DNA from: Apricaphanius iberus
Taxonomy: Eukaryota; Chordata; Actinopteri; Cyprinodontiformes; Aphaniidae
Length of the DNA stretch: 64,000 nt
Direction: 5' to 3'
Assembly (NCBI GenBank): GCA_028564705.1
Contig: JAPXFQ010000365.1
Coordinates: 1-64,000 of the forward strand
Position numbers and translations under genes: made by a program. Positions within the stretch are counted from its first letter, which is position 1, and each line of letters starts with the position of its first letter. Below are positions 10,131 through 21,751 of the stretch, piece by piece. Under the pieces are notes generated by a model, which was not told where the DNA came from, searched no databases, and was given only the letters and a program-made list of their open reading frames with translations.

Positions 10131-10870
10131 CAAATGTATTCCGAAGAATCTTAAGCATGTGACAAGCATCTAGTAGCACGTGGACTTTTTGAGAGTCATC
10201 TTCTGGATGCACAAAGAAAGACCTCATGTTTCTTATGTCCAAGTCTGCACCCAGCTCCCGAAGCATAGCAAAATTGGTGGACGGTCCATCGCTTGTCAAT
10301 AAGACAACCCTTACACCAACTGCATGGAGCCTAACAAGACTTTCGCGAAAGATGTTTGCCCTCTCTGCTCCATTCAAGCTACTAAAAAAGTAGGCAATCG
10401 GAATCTTCCAGGAAGCATTCACTGCCACAACCATGACGACAAGTGCCTGTGTAGCCGCAACATCTTGTAACTCACTGGCACCTATGTCCACATAGCCTTG
10501 GATCTGATCACCTTCATATATCGTTTACTTACGCATGTGAATTTTTTTCAACCATTAAAGAGCAAACAGTTTCCTTTCCCACTTTCTGTTGTTCTGCAAC
10601 ATGACTTTTAAGAGCAGTAAATGAAGCAACAGTGAAACCAGGGTCAGCAGAGACACTACTATACCATGTTCGAATGGTTGAAGGATGAGGTAAGGCACCG
10701 TAAAAGTTTTCTCTAACGTAGCTATAACCTCTGGGTGAATAAAAATGCAGCGTTGTGGCAAACTGTTTGAGATCCTCAGAATACACTGATCTTTTCTTCA
10801 AAGTGATTCTTTGAAACATTTCACGAGGAACCACATCCAGGCTTTCAAGCAAAGAAGCACACTCAGTCAA
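10131..10870 (-). pseudogene. P-element-type transposase fragment
   Basis: The N-terminal block includes YSEDLKQFATTLHFYSPRGY, then ALPHPSTIRTWYSSVSADPG, as in THAP9-like transposases (helix-turn-helix side). After a short gap the RNase-H-like core reads GYVDIGAS, ALVVMVVAVNASWKIPIAYF, GVRVVLLTSDGPSTNFAMLR and LLDACHMLKILRNTFAS. The Asp residues in the DIG and DGP contexts are the expected catalytic-core positions of this family. The two blocks are one exon broken by a frameshift and a stop at 10492-10535. The frame ends abruptly at ~10131, so the rest of the catalytic domain is lost and the protein cannot be active. Confidence 0.8.
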
Positions 10871-11052
10871 ATGACCAAAGTGCTACAAAGGAAAATGCTC
10901 ATCTCATCTAAGAGAGATAACTTTACCCTTTAACCTTTTGGTTTGACGCACTTTTAAGTGTATTTTTTTTGCGGGCCTCAGTGTAATTTTCTTCCAATTT
11001 CCACACCTTTCTTTTTATTTTTCTGGGAGACTAAGAAACAAAGTAAGAATGA

Positions 11053-11330
11053 TCAACTACTCGGGACTATGTTCTTCGTATAGCCGTGATCCACCATTGT
11101 CGCTTTTGCGTCCTCAACAGGAATGCTGCTACTACAATTAATATCTTCACAACAACTGACATCACAAACGAGTGGACTTTCAACACTGACAGACAAATTG
11201 ACACACACAGTACTGCTGTATTCCTCATCTGCAACATTTTCATTGCCGCTTACCTGCTTTGGTCTACCTACCGGTCGTATTTCTCCCTCTGTAAAGGAGA
11301 AAATAGTAGACACAGCGGTGCTGGTCAAGA
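11053..11330 (-). pseudogene. Linker exon of the THAP/P-element gene (tentative)
   Basis: A ~90-codon acidic, Ser-rich open segment (SFTEGEIRPVGRPKQVSGNE, then EDAKATMVDHGYTKNIVPSS) between the THAP exon and the transposase blocks. GRPK resembles an AT-hook core. It has no recognisable domain. Position and strand suggest the low-complexity linker usual between THAP domain and transposase; sequence alone does not prove this. Confidence 0.35.
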
Positions 11331-11478
11331 CAGTCCTACCCTATGGGAAAAAGTAACAGTAGAAAAATAATTAAAATACATTCCATGAAATGTATGTTAT
11401 AATCCACTCTAAAGTTTAAGTTATAGAGTACAGCTGCAACAATGTATGATTTAATCAGTTAAGTGGATAAGTAAAAAT

Positions 11479-11820
11479 CCATCCATCCATTTTCTTTACC
11501 GCTTAATCCTTAATGGGTCGCGGGGGTGCTGGTGCCTATCTCCAGCTGTCAACAGGCGAGAGGCAGGGTACACCAGTCCAACACAGGGCAGGACAAACAA
11601 CCATGCACACAGTCACACCTAAGGACAATTTGGTGACATCAATTAACCTGACATTCATGTTTTTGGACTGTGGGAGGAAGCCAGAGTACCCAGAGGGAAA
11701 CCACGCATGCACAGGGAGAACATGCAAACTCCATACAGAAAGGCCCTGGGCTGGGATATGAACCCACAACCTTCTTGCTGCAAGGCAACAGTGCTAACCA
11801 CTGCGCCACCGTGCAGCCTT
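11479..11820 (-). mobile_element. tRNA-derived SINE with 10-11 bp target-site duplication
   Basis: Read on the minus strand, the element starts GGCTGCACGGTGGCGCAGTG and carries a pol III A box (TGGCGCAGTGGTTAG) and B box (GGTTCATATCC) in a tRNA-like head. It continues with the teleost-typical GGAGTTTGCATGTTCTCCC body and ends in a (GGAT)n tail at 11479-11490. The direct repeat AAGTAAAAAT(C) at 11469-11478 and 11821-11830 is the target-site duplication. It lies between the THAP exon and the linker of the P-element gene, that is, in a former intron. Confidence 0.88.
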
Positions 11821-11830
11821 AAGTAAAAAT

Positions 11831-12339
11831 CATTGAATATAATTTTACTGCTTCAATGGTTTGCAAAAATTAACATGGCTCAAGCAAGAAGAAACTCAGC
11901 GACGAGAGGTAAAAATCAAATCAAAGCATAACGCAAAAGGGCACTGCTCTCGCCGCTAGCGCGCCACCAGAGCGTGCCACCTAAGTGCAAACAGCTAACT
12001 CAATGAGTTACTGCCATAAGGCCTAAAAACTTGTGTGCCATATTTCTGTCTACCACGGTGTCATCTCATATTTGTGCCAAATTTCATACTGCGACGACCA
12101 AATAAAATATAGGATACACAGCTAAATATGGAGACAAATGTAAAATAGAAGTAAAATACTAATATCAGATTACTCAATTAACTGATGTAAATAACCAAAA
12201 GATTAATCGATTAACAAAAAAAATTAAAAAAAATAAAAAATAATGAAAGTTGCAACACCAGTTCAGGGAAATATTTTCAGTTCTATATTAAACGGATCAT
12301 TTTAGTAAAAAAAAAAAAAGGAAACATGCATTCACAAGG
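11831..12339. other. Intron of the P-element remnant, no gene seen
   Basis: AT-rich DNA with A runs near 12217-12240 and 12307-12320. No further exon or element is recognised. Confidence 0.5.
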
Positions 12340-12481
12340 CTTGTGTGTAGTCTGGGTACCACTAAGTCTTCGGTGAAGCAATCACTCTCGAAGTGTTCAC
12401 TGCACAGACGACTATCGGAGTTAGGTGTCCAATTCTGTCTCCTCATCTTCAGCATCCACTGGTTCATTTGGTCCGGATCAC
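12340..12481 (-). pseudogene. THAP zinc-finger exon (second half)
   Basis: The acceptor TTTTCTTTAG|GTGATCC at 12481 opens a frame reading QWMLKMRRQNWTPNSDSRLC followed by SEHFESDCFTEDLVVPRL. C-S-x-H-F with the preceding W-x-P and S-x-x-C is the second half of the C2CH THAP motif. The first half (C-x2-4-C with the FH-FP stretch) should lie upstream, above 12481, but I could not find it. The domain would target the transposase to transposon ends. Confidence 0.75.
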
Positions 12482-13722
12482 CTAAAGAAAAACTACAACA
12501 TTTTTGTTTTAGATATTATGTAAATTTATCTGTGTCTGGTTCTCACTATTTACATTTACCAAAAAAACGATGTTGTCCTCATAATTTTTAATTAAAAAAT
12601 GTACTTAATGTACTAAAGTAACTTTTGGAGTTGGGGTAATGATTGTGCTATTTGACGCTACTAGCACCTAAAATAGAAAGTAATAATTTGCATTACATAT
12701 AATTTGAAGTAATGATAATGTATAGGCTAATTTTTATTGAGCTAATCAGCTCAATAAAAAATAAAAAGACTGTTACTTAGTATAGAATCAGCCACAGCTT
12801 TTTGCTGGAATTAAATTACAATGTTGATATTATTTTGTTGAATTGTGTCACTACCAAAGTTGGCTTTTCACCTCTTACCACCCGCCTTAACTGAGCGCAT
12901 ATTCATCAGTTAGACTGGATCAAATATTAAGGTTTTTGGACCGGAGTTTACATGTTAAGTATTGGCCAGTGTTCACTGGAAAGCTAAACGAATGTCAAAT
13001 CAATTATCTTCTTTTTGGCTCTTTTTTGCAGCCGATTCGGATGTTGATGATTATAACATTTAATGGGCTGATCAACTCCGAAACTGGTGCTTTTTTGTAT
13101 TTTTTTTATTTTAAGTCGTGTTTTTGTTGCTTTTTCATCGCTTTCTCACCCCCATTTTTCTCACCACATTCACCATATACTTATGACATCTAAAACATAA
13201 TATTCATGGCTGCTTTGAAAGACGGACGCAATTTAATGAGGTATTAACCTCTGTGCATGATATTGACAAACCCTTCATATCTATATTCGTAACTTTCTGC
13301 ATGCGCTAGCGAAACGATTTATAAAACCAGACATTGTAAATCTAACTAACTAATACAAGTCATACATAGATTCTCAAAAAGCAAATATTTTCACTTGACC
13401 ATTTCGTATTTCGTGTGGTTCAGCGTTAGCATGATTAGACAGGTGAAGTTGCAAAATTAGCCTAGGCTACTACAAGAGAAAATGATTAAATAAAAAATTA
13501 AAGTATTTTAACGGAAAAAACGTAAGCCACATTTTTGGTGGGCTTTATTAGTACATCCATAAGCAAAGCAAATAGGCATGTTTCATCCAAATAATTTCTC
13601 CAAAAGGGAAATCAGCCAAGGTCGACGACGGCACATTGGCCTGGCTCAGGTCCAGGAGCGAAGTTAGCCTCTACTAGCACCTTGCGGCTGCGCAGCCAGC
13701 TATTAGCCTAGCCGCTTGGACA
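12482..13722. other. No gene seen
   Basis: AT-rich intergenic DNA. A slightly more GC-rich patch at 13610-13720 contains GGTCGACGACGGCACATTGG and CTGCGCAGCCAGC but no convincing exon. It ends at the target-site duplication of the next LINE. Confidence 0.45.
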
Positions 13723-13735
13723 GGAAGTGAAGTTA

Positions 13736-16203
13736 TTTTTTTATTTATTTTTTTTTAATTATTATTATTACCTAACAAGCTTATTTACAGTACAAACAAG
13801 GCAAACATGCAAATGTATTCACATGAGATTTGAACAGGCAGTGAAAAAGGGGGAAGAACCCCCCCCCCAAAATAAGTAAATAAAAATAAAATAAAACATC
13901 AATGCAAAGCACTACTGTACAATTCTAGGAAGTTTACACAATAGTTTATACATATCTTCATAGACGTTATCTTTAATACATTTAAGGGATTTTAGATACA
14001 GATTAAAGTAATTTACAAATGCATTGAAAATCGGGGGTGATTTCAATATTTTTTGTTTATGTATAAAAAAGATTGCCAGACAGAGAACTAGATTGTAGCA
14101 GAGTTCTTGGTTTGAAGGAGAGTTCCAAAGGTGATATCATCTCTTGAGATGAGATGTGGAATTTCAATTTGAGTTTGAATCCAGTCTTCAAAAAAGTTCC
14201 AAAATGTCCGTGTCTTGTTGCATTCAAAGAATATATGATCAGTTGTTTCTACATCCTTCTCACAAAAGGTACACGAATTATCATCAATGTTAAAACTTTT
14301 TCTGAGAAGTTCCTTAGAGGGATAGACATTGTTCAAAATTTTAAAATGTGTTTCTTTGACTTTAGGTTGAATAGGAAGTTTTAGATAAAGAGTTCTTAAT
14401 TTATTAATGAGCTTTTTCCAAATTTTTAAATGATGTTGTTCTTGTTGATTTTACAAGGGCATAGTTGATCAACAAAACACTGTCTGATAAATTGGTTTGG
14501 ACACATTTTATCAATAAGGGGAATGCCTTGGAGGGAAATAGAGCCATACTGTGGGTTTATAGGTTGGTGGTGAATAATGTTTCTGTACTGGAAAACCACC
14601 TCTTTAGGAAGCGCTTTTAATAATTTTGTAAAATCAGATTTAGGAGGGTTAAAGTTATATTTAAGACAAAATTCATCATATTTTAGTAGTTCATTATTAT
14701 CTTTCATCAAGTGTACAATAGACCATATTTTTCTATTCATCCATTCCTCATAAAATAGTGATCTGTTTTGGCATAGTATATATCTATTGTTCCAAATTAT
14801 AGAAGAGTGAGGGGAATAATTATTAACATACAACAACTTCCAATACATTAATACTTGTTTGTCGAACTCTGATAATTTATTGGGCTGTGTGTTTATATCG
14901 AAATCTGATAACAGCAACATTTTTAGACCGCCCATTTTGTTAAAAATATGCTTTGGGATAGAATACCAGACAGCGTTTGGGTTCTTGAGCCAATATTTTA
15001 TCCAATTAATTTTGAGTGTTCCATTAAAGCAATTAAAATCTATCACTTTTAAGCCTCCATCTTTTATTTCTTTGAACATTTGATCTTTCTTGATATAGTG
15101 TGGCTTGTTCCTCCAAATGAAGTTGAGTTTGATGGTGTTAATTTTTTTAATTAAGTCGTTTGAGATTGCAGTACTACAGGATGGATAAACTAACCTAGAT
15201 ATACTTTCCATTTTGGTTAAATAAATGCGTCCTAATATGGAGAGATCCCTCTGAAGCCAAATATTTAGTATGGATTTAATTCCATTAAGTCTATTAGTTA
15301 TGTTTGTCTTTAGGTTAGATTGTTGGTCTTTAGAAATATATCTTCCGAGATATTTAACCTCTGAATTGATGGGAGTTTTACAGATTTCTTTTAGAGGGGA
15401 GTCATGAATAGCCATTAGTTCACATTTTTTCAGATTTAGCTTTAGCCCAGAGGCTGAACAAAACAACTTTATTTTATCAATAGCAATAGGAATTTGTTCA
15501 TAATTTTTTAAGAGAAGCGTAGTGTCATCCGCTAATTGATCAACTCTGTGCCAAGGACATTTAATTTCTTTAGATCCACAGAATTTTTCAAATAGATTGC
15601 TAACATTTAACTAACTAATATGAAAAGACAAGGATAAATTGGGCAGCCTTGTGGTATGCCCACAGAGACATTGAACCTGGGAGTGGTACATCTGGGTAAT
15701 GAAACACAGCTGGTGATATTCCGATACAACCCTCTGATTAAATTGGTAAACCTAACTCCAAAGCCAAGATGTTCTAGAACTGAGAAGATGAATTGGTGTT
15801 CCACTGAATCGAATGCTTTATAGAAATCTAAAAAGAATATAAAACCATCATCATTTACCATATCACTGTATTCAATAATATCCATTACGAGTCTTATATT
15901 GTTGTGAATAGACCTTCCTTTTAAAAATCCTGACTGTGTTTCGGAAACAATATCTGAAATTCCAGATTGAAGATGTATCTTGAAAATGTAAGTCAAAAGT
16001 TTATAATCTGTATTTCTTAGGGTAATTGATCTTCTATTTTCAATAATTCTATGGTCTTTATCTGCTTTTGGAATTGATATTATTACACCGTGTCGCATTG
16101 TAGGAGGGAGATCGCAAGATTCAAAAATCTCTGAGAAAACACCAAAAGTAAATCTTTTATTTCTTCCCAGAAATGATGATAAAACTTGGCTGTAAGTCCA
16201 TCT
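13736..16203 (-). mobile_element. Tx1/L1-like LINE, 5'-truncated, with 13 bp target-site duplication
   Basis: The minus-strand LINE body is bounded by GGAAGTGAAGTTA at 13723-13735 and again at 16204-16216. At the 3' side an A-rich tail (T-rich on the plus strand, 13736-13760) abuts the duplication, as expected for target-primed reverse transcription. The 5' boundary falls just before DGLTAKFYHHFW, so the copy lacks ORF1 and the endonuclease. A C10 run at 13861-13870 interrupts the 3' UTR. Confidence 0.88.
14088..16200 (-). pseudogene. Tx1/L1-like reverse transcriptase, frameshifted
   Basis: The order on the minus strand is: DGLTAKFYHHFWEEIKDLLL at the 5' edge; IISIPKADKDHRIIENRRSI; SETQSGFLKGRSIHNNIRLV; FFLDFYKAFDSVEHQF (palm Asp); VGIPQGCPIYPCLF; then, across a frameshift near 15607, the catalytic box LADDTTLLL (~15510-15535). 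The long C-terminal block (14426-15466) includes KYLGRYIS, WLQRDLSILGRIYLTKMESI, FIWRNKPHYI and GGLKVIDF. A cysteine/histidine knuckle CTFCEKDVETTDHIFFEC (14220-14275) ends the protein. This architecture is typical of the Tx1 branch of L1-like LINEs in fish. At least one frameshift in the RT and a break between 14426 and 14336 make it inactive. Confidence 0.85.
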
Positions 16204-16216
16204 GGAAGTGAAGTTA

Positions 16217-16744
16217 ACGGCCTGTCTATCCAGTCCGGCCCCCTAAATAATTATGCAAGATTTCAAAAAAATATCTTACGAAAACCAGCCTGGTGCCTAT
16301 TTTTTTGACAAGCCCAGCGTTATCTCAGGAAAAATATGTAGCCATAGAAAGTTTATAAAAAATTGGCACCAGGCATTAAAGTTGTTTTTAACGTGTCTAA
16401 AGTCCAATGCTTTTCAATGGGGGCCTAGCGGCCAAATGGAGGTACTACAGCGGAAATGACGCCACCGCCGGCCGCAATTACAGAATCACCTCGCGACCAT
16501 ACAAATACCAAAACAACGCGATTCAAGCATCCCACAGCAACACAACAGATTAAAAAACGGCGGGTTTACTACAACACTCTTCAGACTTCAGGTAGCAGTT
16601 GACCAGTAGATCAGTTTGTTTACATTCTAGGCTGTCGCTCGTTTTATGACGTCGGTACTTCTCACTCCCTTGTTTGTTGGAGAACAACAGACTTATTTGT
16701 ATACCTCTACCTGCTAATCATGTGATTTCATTATCACTGAATCA
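16217..16744. other. No gene seen
   Basis: Non-coding DNA flanking the LINE. A GC-richer patch at 16430-16500 (GACGCCACCGCCGGCCGC) has no exon signals. The open frame 16253-16459 has no recognisable content. Confidence 0.4.
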
Positions 16745-16816
16745 TGTAAAGCACCTTGAATTGCCTTGTGTTGAAAGTGTGCTATACAAATAAAATTGCC
16801 TTGCCTTGCCTAGCCT
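16745..16816 (+). repeat. Retroposon 3' end with (CCTTG)n tail
   Basis: GTAAAGCACCTTGAATTGCC, then GCTATACAAATAAA, then ATTGCCTTGCCTTGCC. The order (AAAGCACCTTG, then TATACAAATAAA, then a short tandem tail) matches the 3' ends of several other LINE or SINE pieces in this window. The body upstream is too short to classify. Confidence 0.6.
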
Positions 16817-18556
16817 TGTTGTTTAGGTGTAGTAAAACACTGGATTCCAGTCCGTGTCAAATACGTGCCATCAGAACAGAATCTGGCCGTATTCTGGCAC
16901 AGCCACACATGTGAAAACAGCCTAAGACTGTCAATGCCACCTCCATTCTGTAGCCTACAACTGCCTTGGCTGAATTATCAAAGATAAGTGACTCCTCTGC
17001 CAGCACTTTCTCAGCATACTGACAACATATTTCAGTTAAGTAATTTTCACTAAGTACATGCCCTATACATAAACACTGGCTTAATGTTAAAATGAATATG
17101 AAAGAAAACCAGAAAACCAGAATCAGTTTTATTGCCATTGTTTGAGAACAAGTTCACAAACTTTTTTTTCCGGTACAGTTTTAACATAAGTAAAAATAAA
17201 ATAAAATAAAAAGAAATAAAATAAAAAGAATGAGCCATAAGGCTAAAGTCTTTATAAATATTATAATCTGTATGTAATATAAAAGAACTATGAAGAGATA
17301 AACATCCTTTTAACATAAGAACAGCAGCAGGGTTCCATTCACAGATGTGCAGGTGAATGACAGCAGCAGATCTAAGTGTGATCAGACCACACAGTGCAGT
17401 AAAATAAAGTTACGTAGTGCAGATGGTTCTATCCTACATGGGTCTTTAACTGAACTGAATATGCAACGCAGTGAGTCAGATAAGTGTTTAAATAATCATA
17501 CCTTCAAAACAAAGGCTCCACAGGATGTGGCATCCTTCTGTAGGCTATGTGGGATAGTGCTGGCATCCCACCAGGACATTTTAAAACACCTGTGCCTCAT
17601 AAATGACCTATAAAAAAGAAAGAAAAAAACCAAACCAATTTCTGGAGATTAGGCTGAATATAAGATCTATCAAGACATTAAATGATACAACTGTTACCCG
17701 GTGGACTCCAAACACCGCTTGACTTTTGAGTGAGCATTGCCTCCTGAGTCGAGGACAAAGCTTCTTTCCTCTGATGGAAAGATGGCCTAGAAAACTGAAT
17801 GGAAAAAAAAAATTAACAGTTCACAGTGTTGTAAGGTATTATGTTCAAGGATGTGTGTAGTTAAGTGGGAACAGTGAAGGTTGTTCAGTCTCACAGTTTC
17901 AATCGAATTTCATCCTCTGTATGTATGTGATAGAAAAAGTCTGTATGAGGAAACTTGCCGAAAATAACCAGTGGCCAGGCTCATTAACTGCCCCCAGAAT
18001 TACGTCATACAAGGCAGGGTAACACTTCAACAAACACAGAGAAATAAAGCTTGCAGTATAATAGTTTTTACAGATTCAATTAGCAAAGCAAAATGTATTT
18101 TTTTCCCCTTTTAATCGAAGCAAATGACCAAATACTGTCTTACTTTCAGTCGTGTATTTTTCTTTCTCCATATATCTGTCATGGCATACGAGTCCACAAA
18201 GAATGCTTGCTTGCCTCCTTTGTCATTGTGTTTTTTCACAAGTTTGTAGAGATAAACATTTATTATCTTGGGGAAAGCAAAATAAATACATTTAATTTAA
18301 TAGAGACATACTAGCTTTGGTGCGCTAAATAGGGAAGTTAAAGCCAAGTTAATTATTCAACATTACCTCACTCTCAAGTTCCTTATTGGGAGCTGTCCTG
18401 TTTATGTCCCAGAAATATATTTTAAAAGGTCCAATCCTTGACAGAAGCACATGGACAGATTTGTCCTTCCATGCCTCTTGAATATCTAACAGAAACTACC
18501 ATAGTGATAATTAGATGTTCGCTTGCAATATATACATATATATATGTATATATGTA
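16817..18556. other. No supported gene; mixed AT-rich DNA
   Basis: CCAGAATCAGTTTTATTGCC near 17118 resembles the antisense of a retroposon 3' end. An 88-codon frame at 17347-17613 contains CRLCGIVLASHQDILKHLC, a weak zinc-finger-like spacing, without splice-site or homology support. A palindromic (AT)n-type microsatellite lies at 18530-18556, just before the Tc1 element. Confidence 0.45.
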
Positions 18557-20135
<1,579 letters not shown>

Positions 20136-20178
<43 letters not shown>

Positions 20179-20184
20179 ATTATT
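20136..20184. repeat. (AT)n microsatellite
   Basis: About 40 bp of alternating AT followed by a short (ATT)n run, immediately outside the right end of the Tc1 element. Confidence 0.9.
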
Positions 20185-20620
20185 ACAAAAAATAATAAAT
20201 TATACATGCTAAATGGAATAAAAGAGTGCTAGAGAAGAATGTCTTTCACAGTATACCCATGAGAGTTTTCTTACTGTTCATTTTTATCAATGAGTTGATG
20301 AATGAGTATCAGTTATGCTGCTCATGAATAATTATATATTTTCATAGGTTAAATAATAAAATATTTACTGCCTCAAAAGTACAGTGATTTCAATCAATCT
20401 GAACTATGTTTATTACAATATGCTCTTTGCAGTTAAAAAATATGCAAACAAATTCTAGACATACTGTAACAATATTCAAAAGAATATCCTTGACTTATGC
20501 GAATTAAGAAAGCCTTGATCGTAATTGTGATGTATTTGGATTTTTTTTTAATGTTTGACAACCTTGTCCAAAGGCTGATCTAAAATTTATATAATATATG
20601 ATATATTTCTAATAAAGTAA
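20185..20620. other. No gene seen
   Basis: AT-rich spacer between the Tc1 element and the 3' end of the Ginger-type gene. It may hold that gene's 3' UTR and terminus, but no inverted repeat could be matched. Confidence 0.4.
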
Positions 20621-20639
20621 TCAAAAAGTTTTGATTAGT

Positions 20640-21353
20640 TTAATCATTGTATACCTTTTTAAGGGCCTCACATGTTTCTGCCTTAATAGAAGAAACAAAT
20701 GTTGCTGTCGAAGTGATTGGTGAGGATGTGGCACTGCTGGCAGAAGTGGAGGTGGCTGGAGTGTATGGCGTGCAGGTAGTTGACCTGGATGGCGTGCAGC
20801 TAGTTGAGGTGGATGGCGTGCAGGTAGTTGACCTGGATGGCGTGCAGATAGTTGACCTGGATGGCGTGCAGCTAGTTGAGGTGGATGGCGTGCAGGTAGT
20901 TGACCTGGATAGCGTGCAGATAGTTGACCTGGATGGCGTGCAGATAGTTGACCTGGATGGCGTGCAGGTAGTTGAGGTGGATGGCGTGCAGGCAGTTGAC
21001 GTGGATGGCGTGCAGCCAGTTGACGTGGATGACGTACAGGTAGCTGACATGGATGGTGTGCAGGTGGCCGAAGTAGAGGTGGCAGGAATGCTGGTGGCAA
21101 TGGATGAGAAGTGGTGAAGTACAGCAACTGGTGGTGCTTTACTCAATCTCCCTGGGATCCTGGGAGTCTCCTCTTGGTACCTTTTATGGTGATCAATGTT
21201 GACCTTGTAAATAGATTTTCCTAAACTATCAACAAGGTCAACACTTTTCCCATCATCCTTAGTGACTGTGTAGGGTTCGAGAAAGTCTGGGTCCAGTTTT
21301 CTCCCTTTTCGATGATGACTTCTAATGTTTTTTCTCCACACCATGTCCCCCAC
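20640..21353 (-). CDS. Ginger-type integrase terminal exon with repeat-encoded tail
   Basis: After an acceptor-like CTATCTAG near 21354 the exon reads VGDMVWRKNIRSHHRKGRKL, then PYTVTKDDGKSVDLVD and YKVNIDHHKRY, a GPY/F-type chromodomain-like C-terminal module of Gypsy/Ginger integrases. A ~105-residue Thr/Ser/Cys/Pro tail built from 8-residue repeats (such as CTPSRSTI) follows, then a short hydrophilic end (SIKAETCEALKKVYND) and a stop at 20640. The frame is open across 237 codons despite repeat variation, which suggests recent function or chance maintenance by a 24 bp period. Confidence 0.72.
   Translation of the reverse strand: MGDMVWRKNIRSHHRKGRKLDPDFLEPYTVTKDDGKSVDLVDSLGKSIYKVNIDHHKRYQEETPRIPGRLSKAPPVAVLHHFSSIATSIPATSTSATCTPSMSATCTSSTSTGCTPSTSTACTPSTSTTCTPSRSTICTPSRSTICTLSRSTTCTPSTSTSCTPSRSTICTPSRSTTCTPSTSTSCTPSRSTTCTPYTPATSTSASSATSSPITSTATFVSSIKAETCEALKKVYND
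20763..21077. repeat. Coding minisatellite, 24 bp period, ~13 copies
   Basis: Repeats of GATGGCGTGCAGGTAGTTGA plus 4 bp, with variants at fixed positions (CTAG/ATAG/GCAG; GACCTG/GAGGTG). The period is a multiple of three, so the integrase tail stays in frame and each unit adds 8 residues. Copy number is likely polymorphic. Confidence 0.9.
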
Positions 21354-21751
21354 CTAGATAGACAGATTTATTTTTGGATCAGAACCATAAAAGCAGCCAA
21401 TCCAAAAGATAACATGCAAAAGTAAAATACTTATTTCTAGCAGGGTCCTTGGTATTGCACACTCTCAACAACAGACAAAAACAGAAAACATCACAACAGA
21501 TAACAGAGACACAACGGACTCGTTCTACGTACGTTGCTTAAAACATCCGAGATAAAATGAGACATCCGAGATGATTTCATCGTGCGAATCATGATCCGGC
21601 TAATTGGGTTCTTCTAACACACCTGTTGTCAATGATTAGTATCGCAGGATTGAGTCATCTGAGATAATTGCGCGTCCATGCATTGGTTTAAAAGGGGATA
21701 TGTATCGATTGTAGAAACAATGATTAACAACGCTGTCATTGGCTGTTGAGC

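Larger units (their letters stand above)
10131..12481 (-). mobile_element. THAP/P-element (THAP9-like) transposon remnant
   Basis: A multi-exon relic of a P-superfamily transposon on the minus strand. It has a THAP DNA-binding exon (12340-12481), a poorly conserved linker (11053-11330) and transposase blocks (10529-10870 and 10131-10491). It is interrupted by a SINE (11479-11820) and cut off at ~10130. THAP first-half cysteines, the 3' part of the transposase and terminal inverted repeats were not found. Confidence 0.75.

Noticed and set aside
17347..17613. Frame with CRLCGIVLASHQDILKHLC as a possible zinc finger
   Set aside because: Cysteine/histidine spacing is off for C2H2, and there are no splice signals or neighbours of the same kind.
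20647..21117. 156-codon plus-strand frame rich in Val-Asp-Gly-Val-Gln
   Set aside because: It is the opposite strand of the 24 bp coding minisatellite; the minus frame continues into a recognisable integrase module and this one does not.
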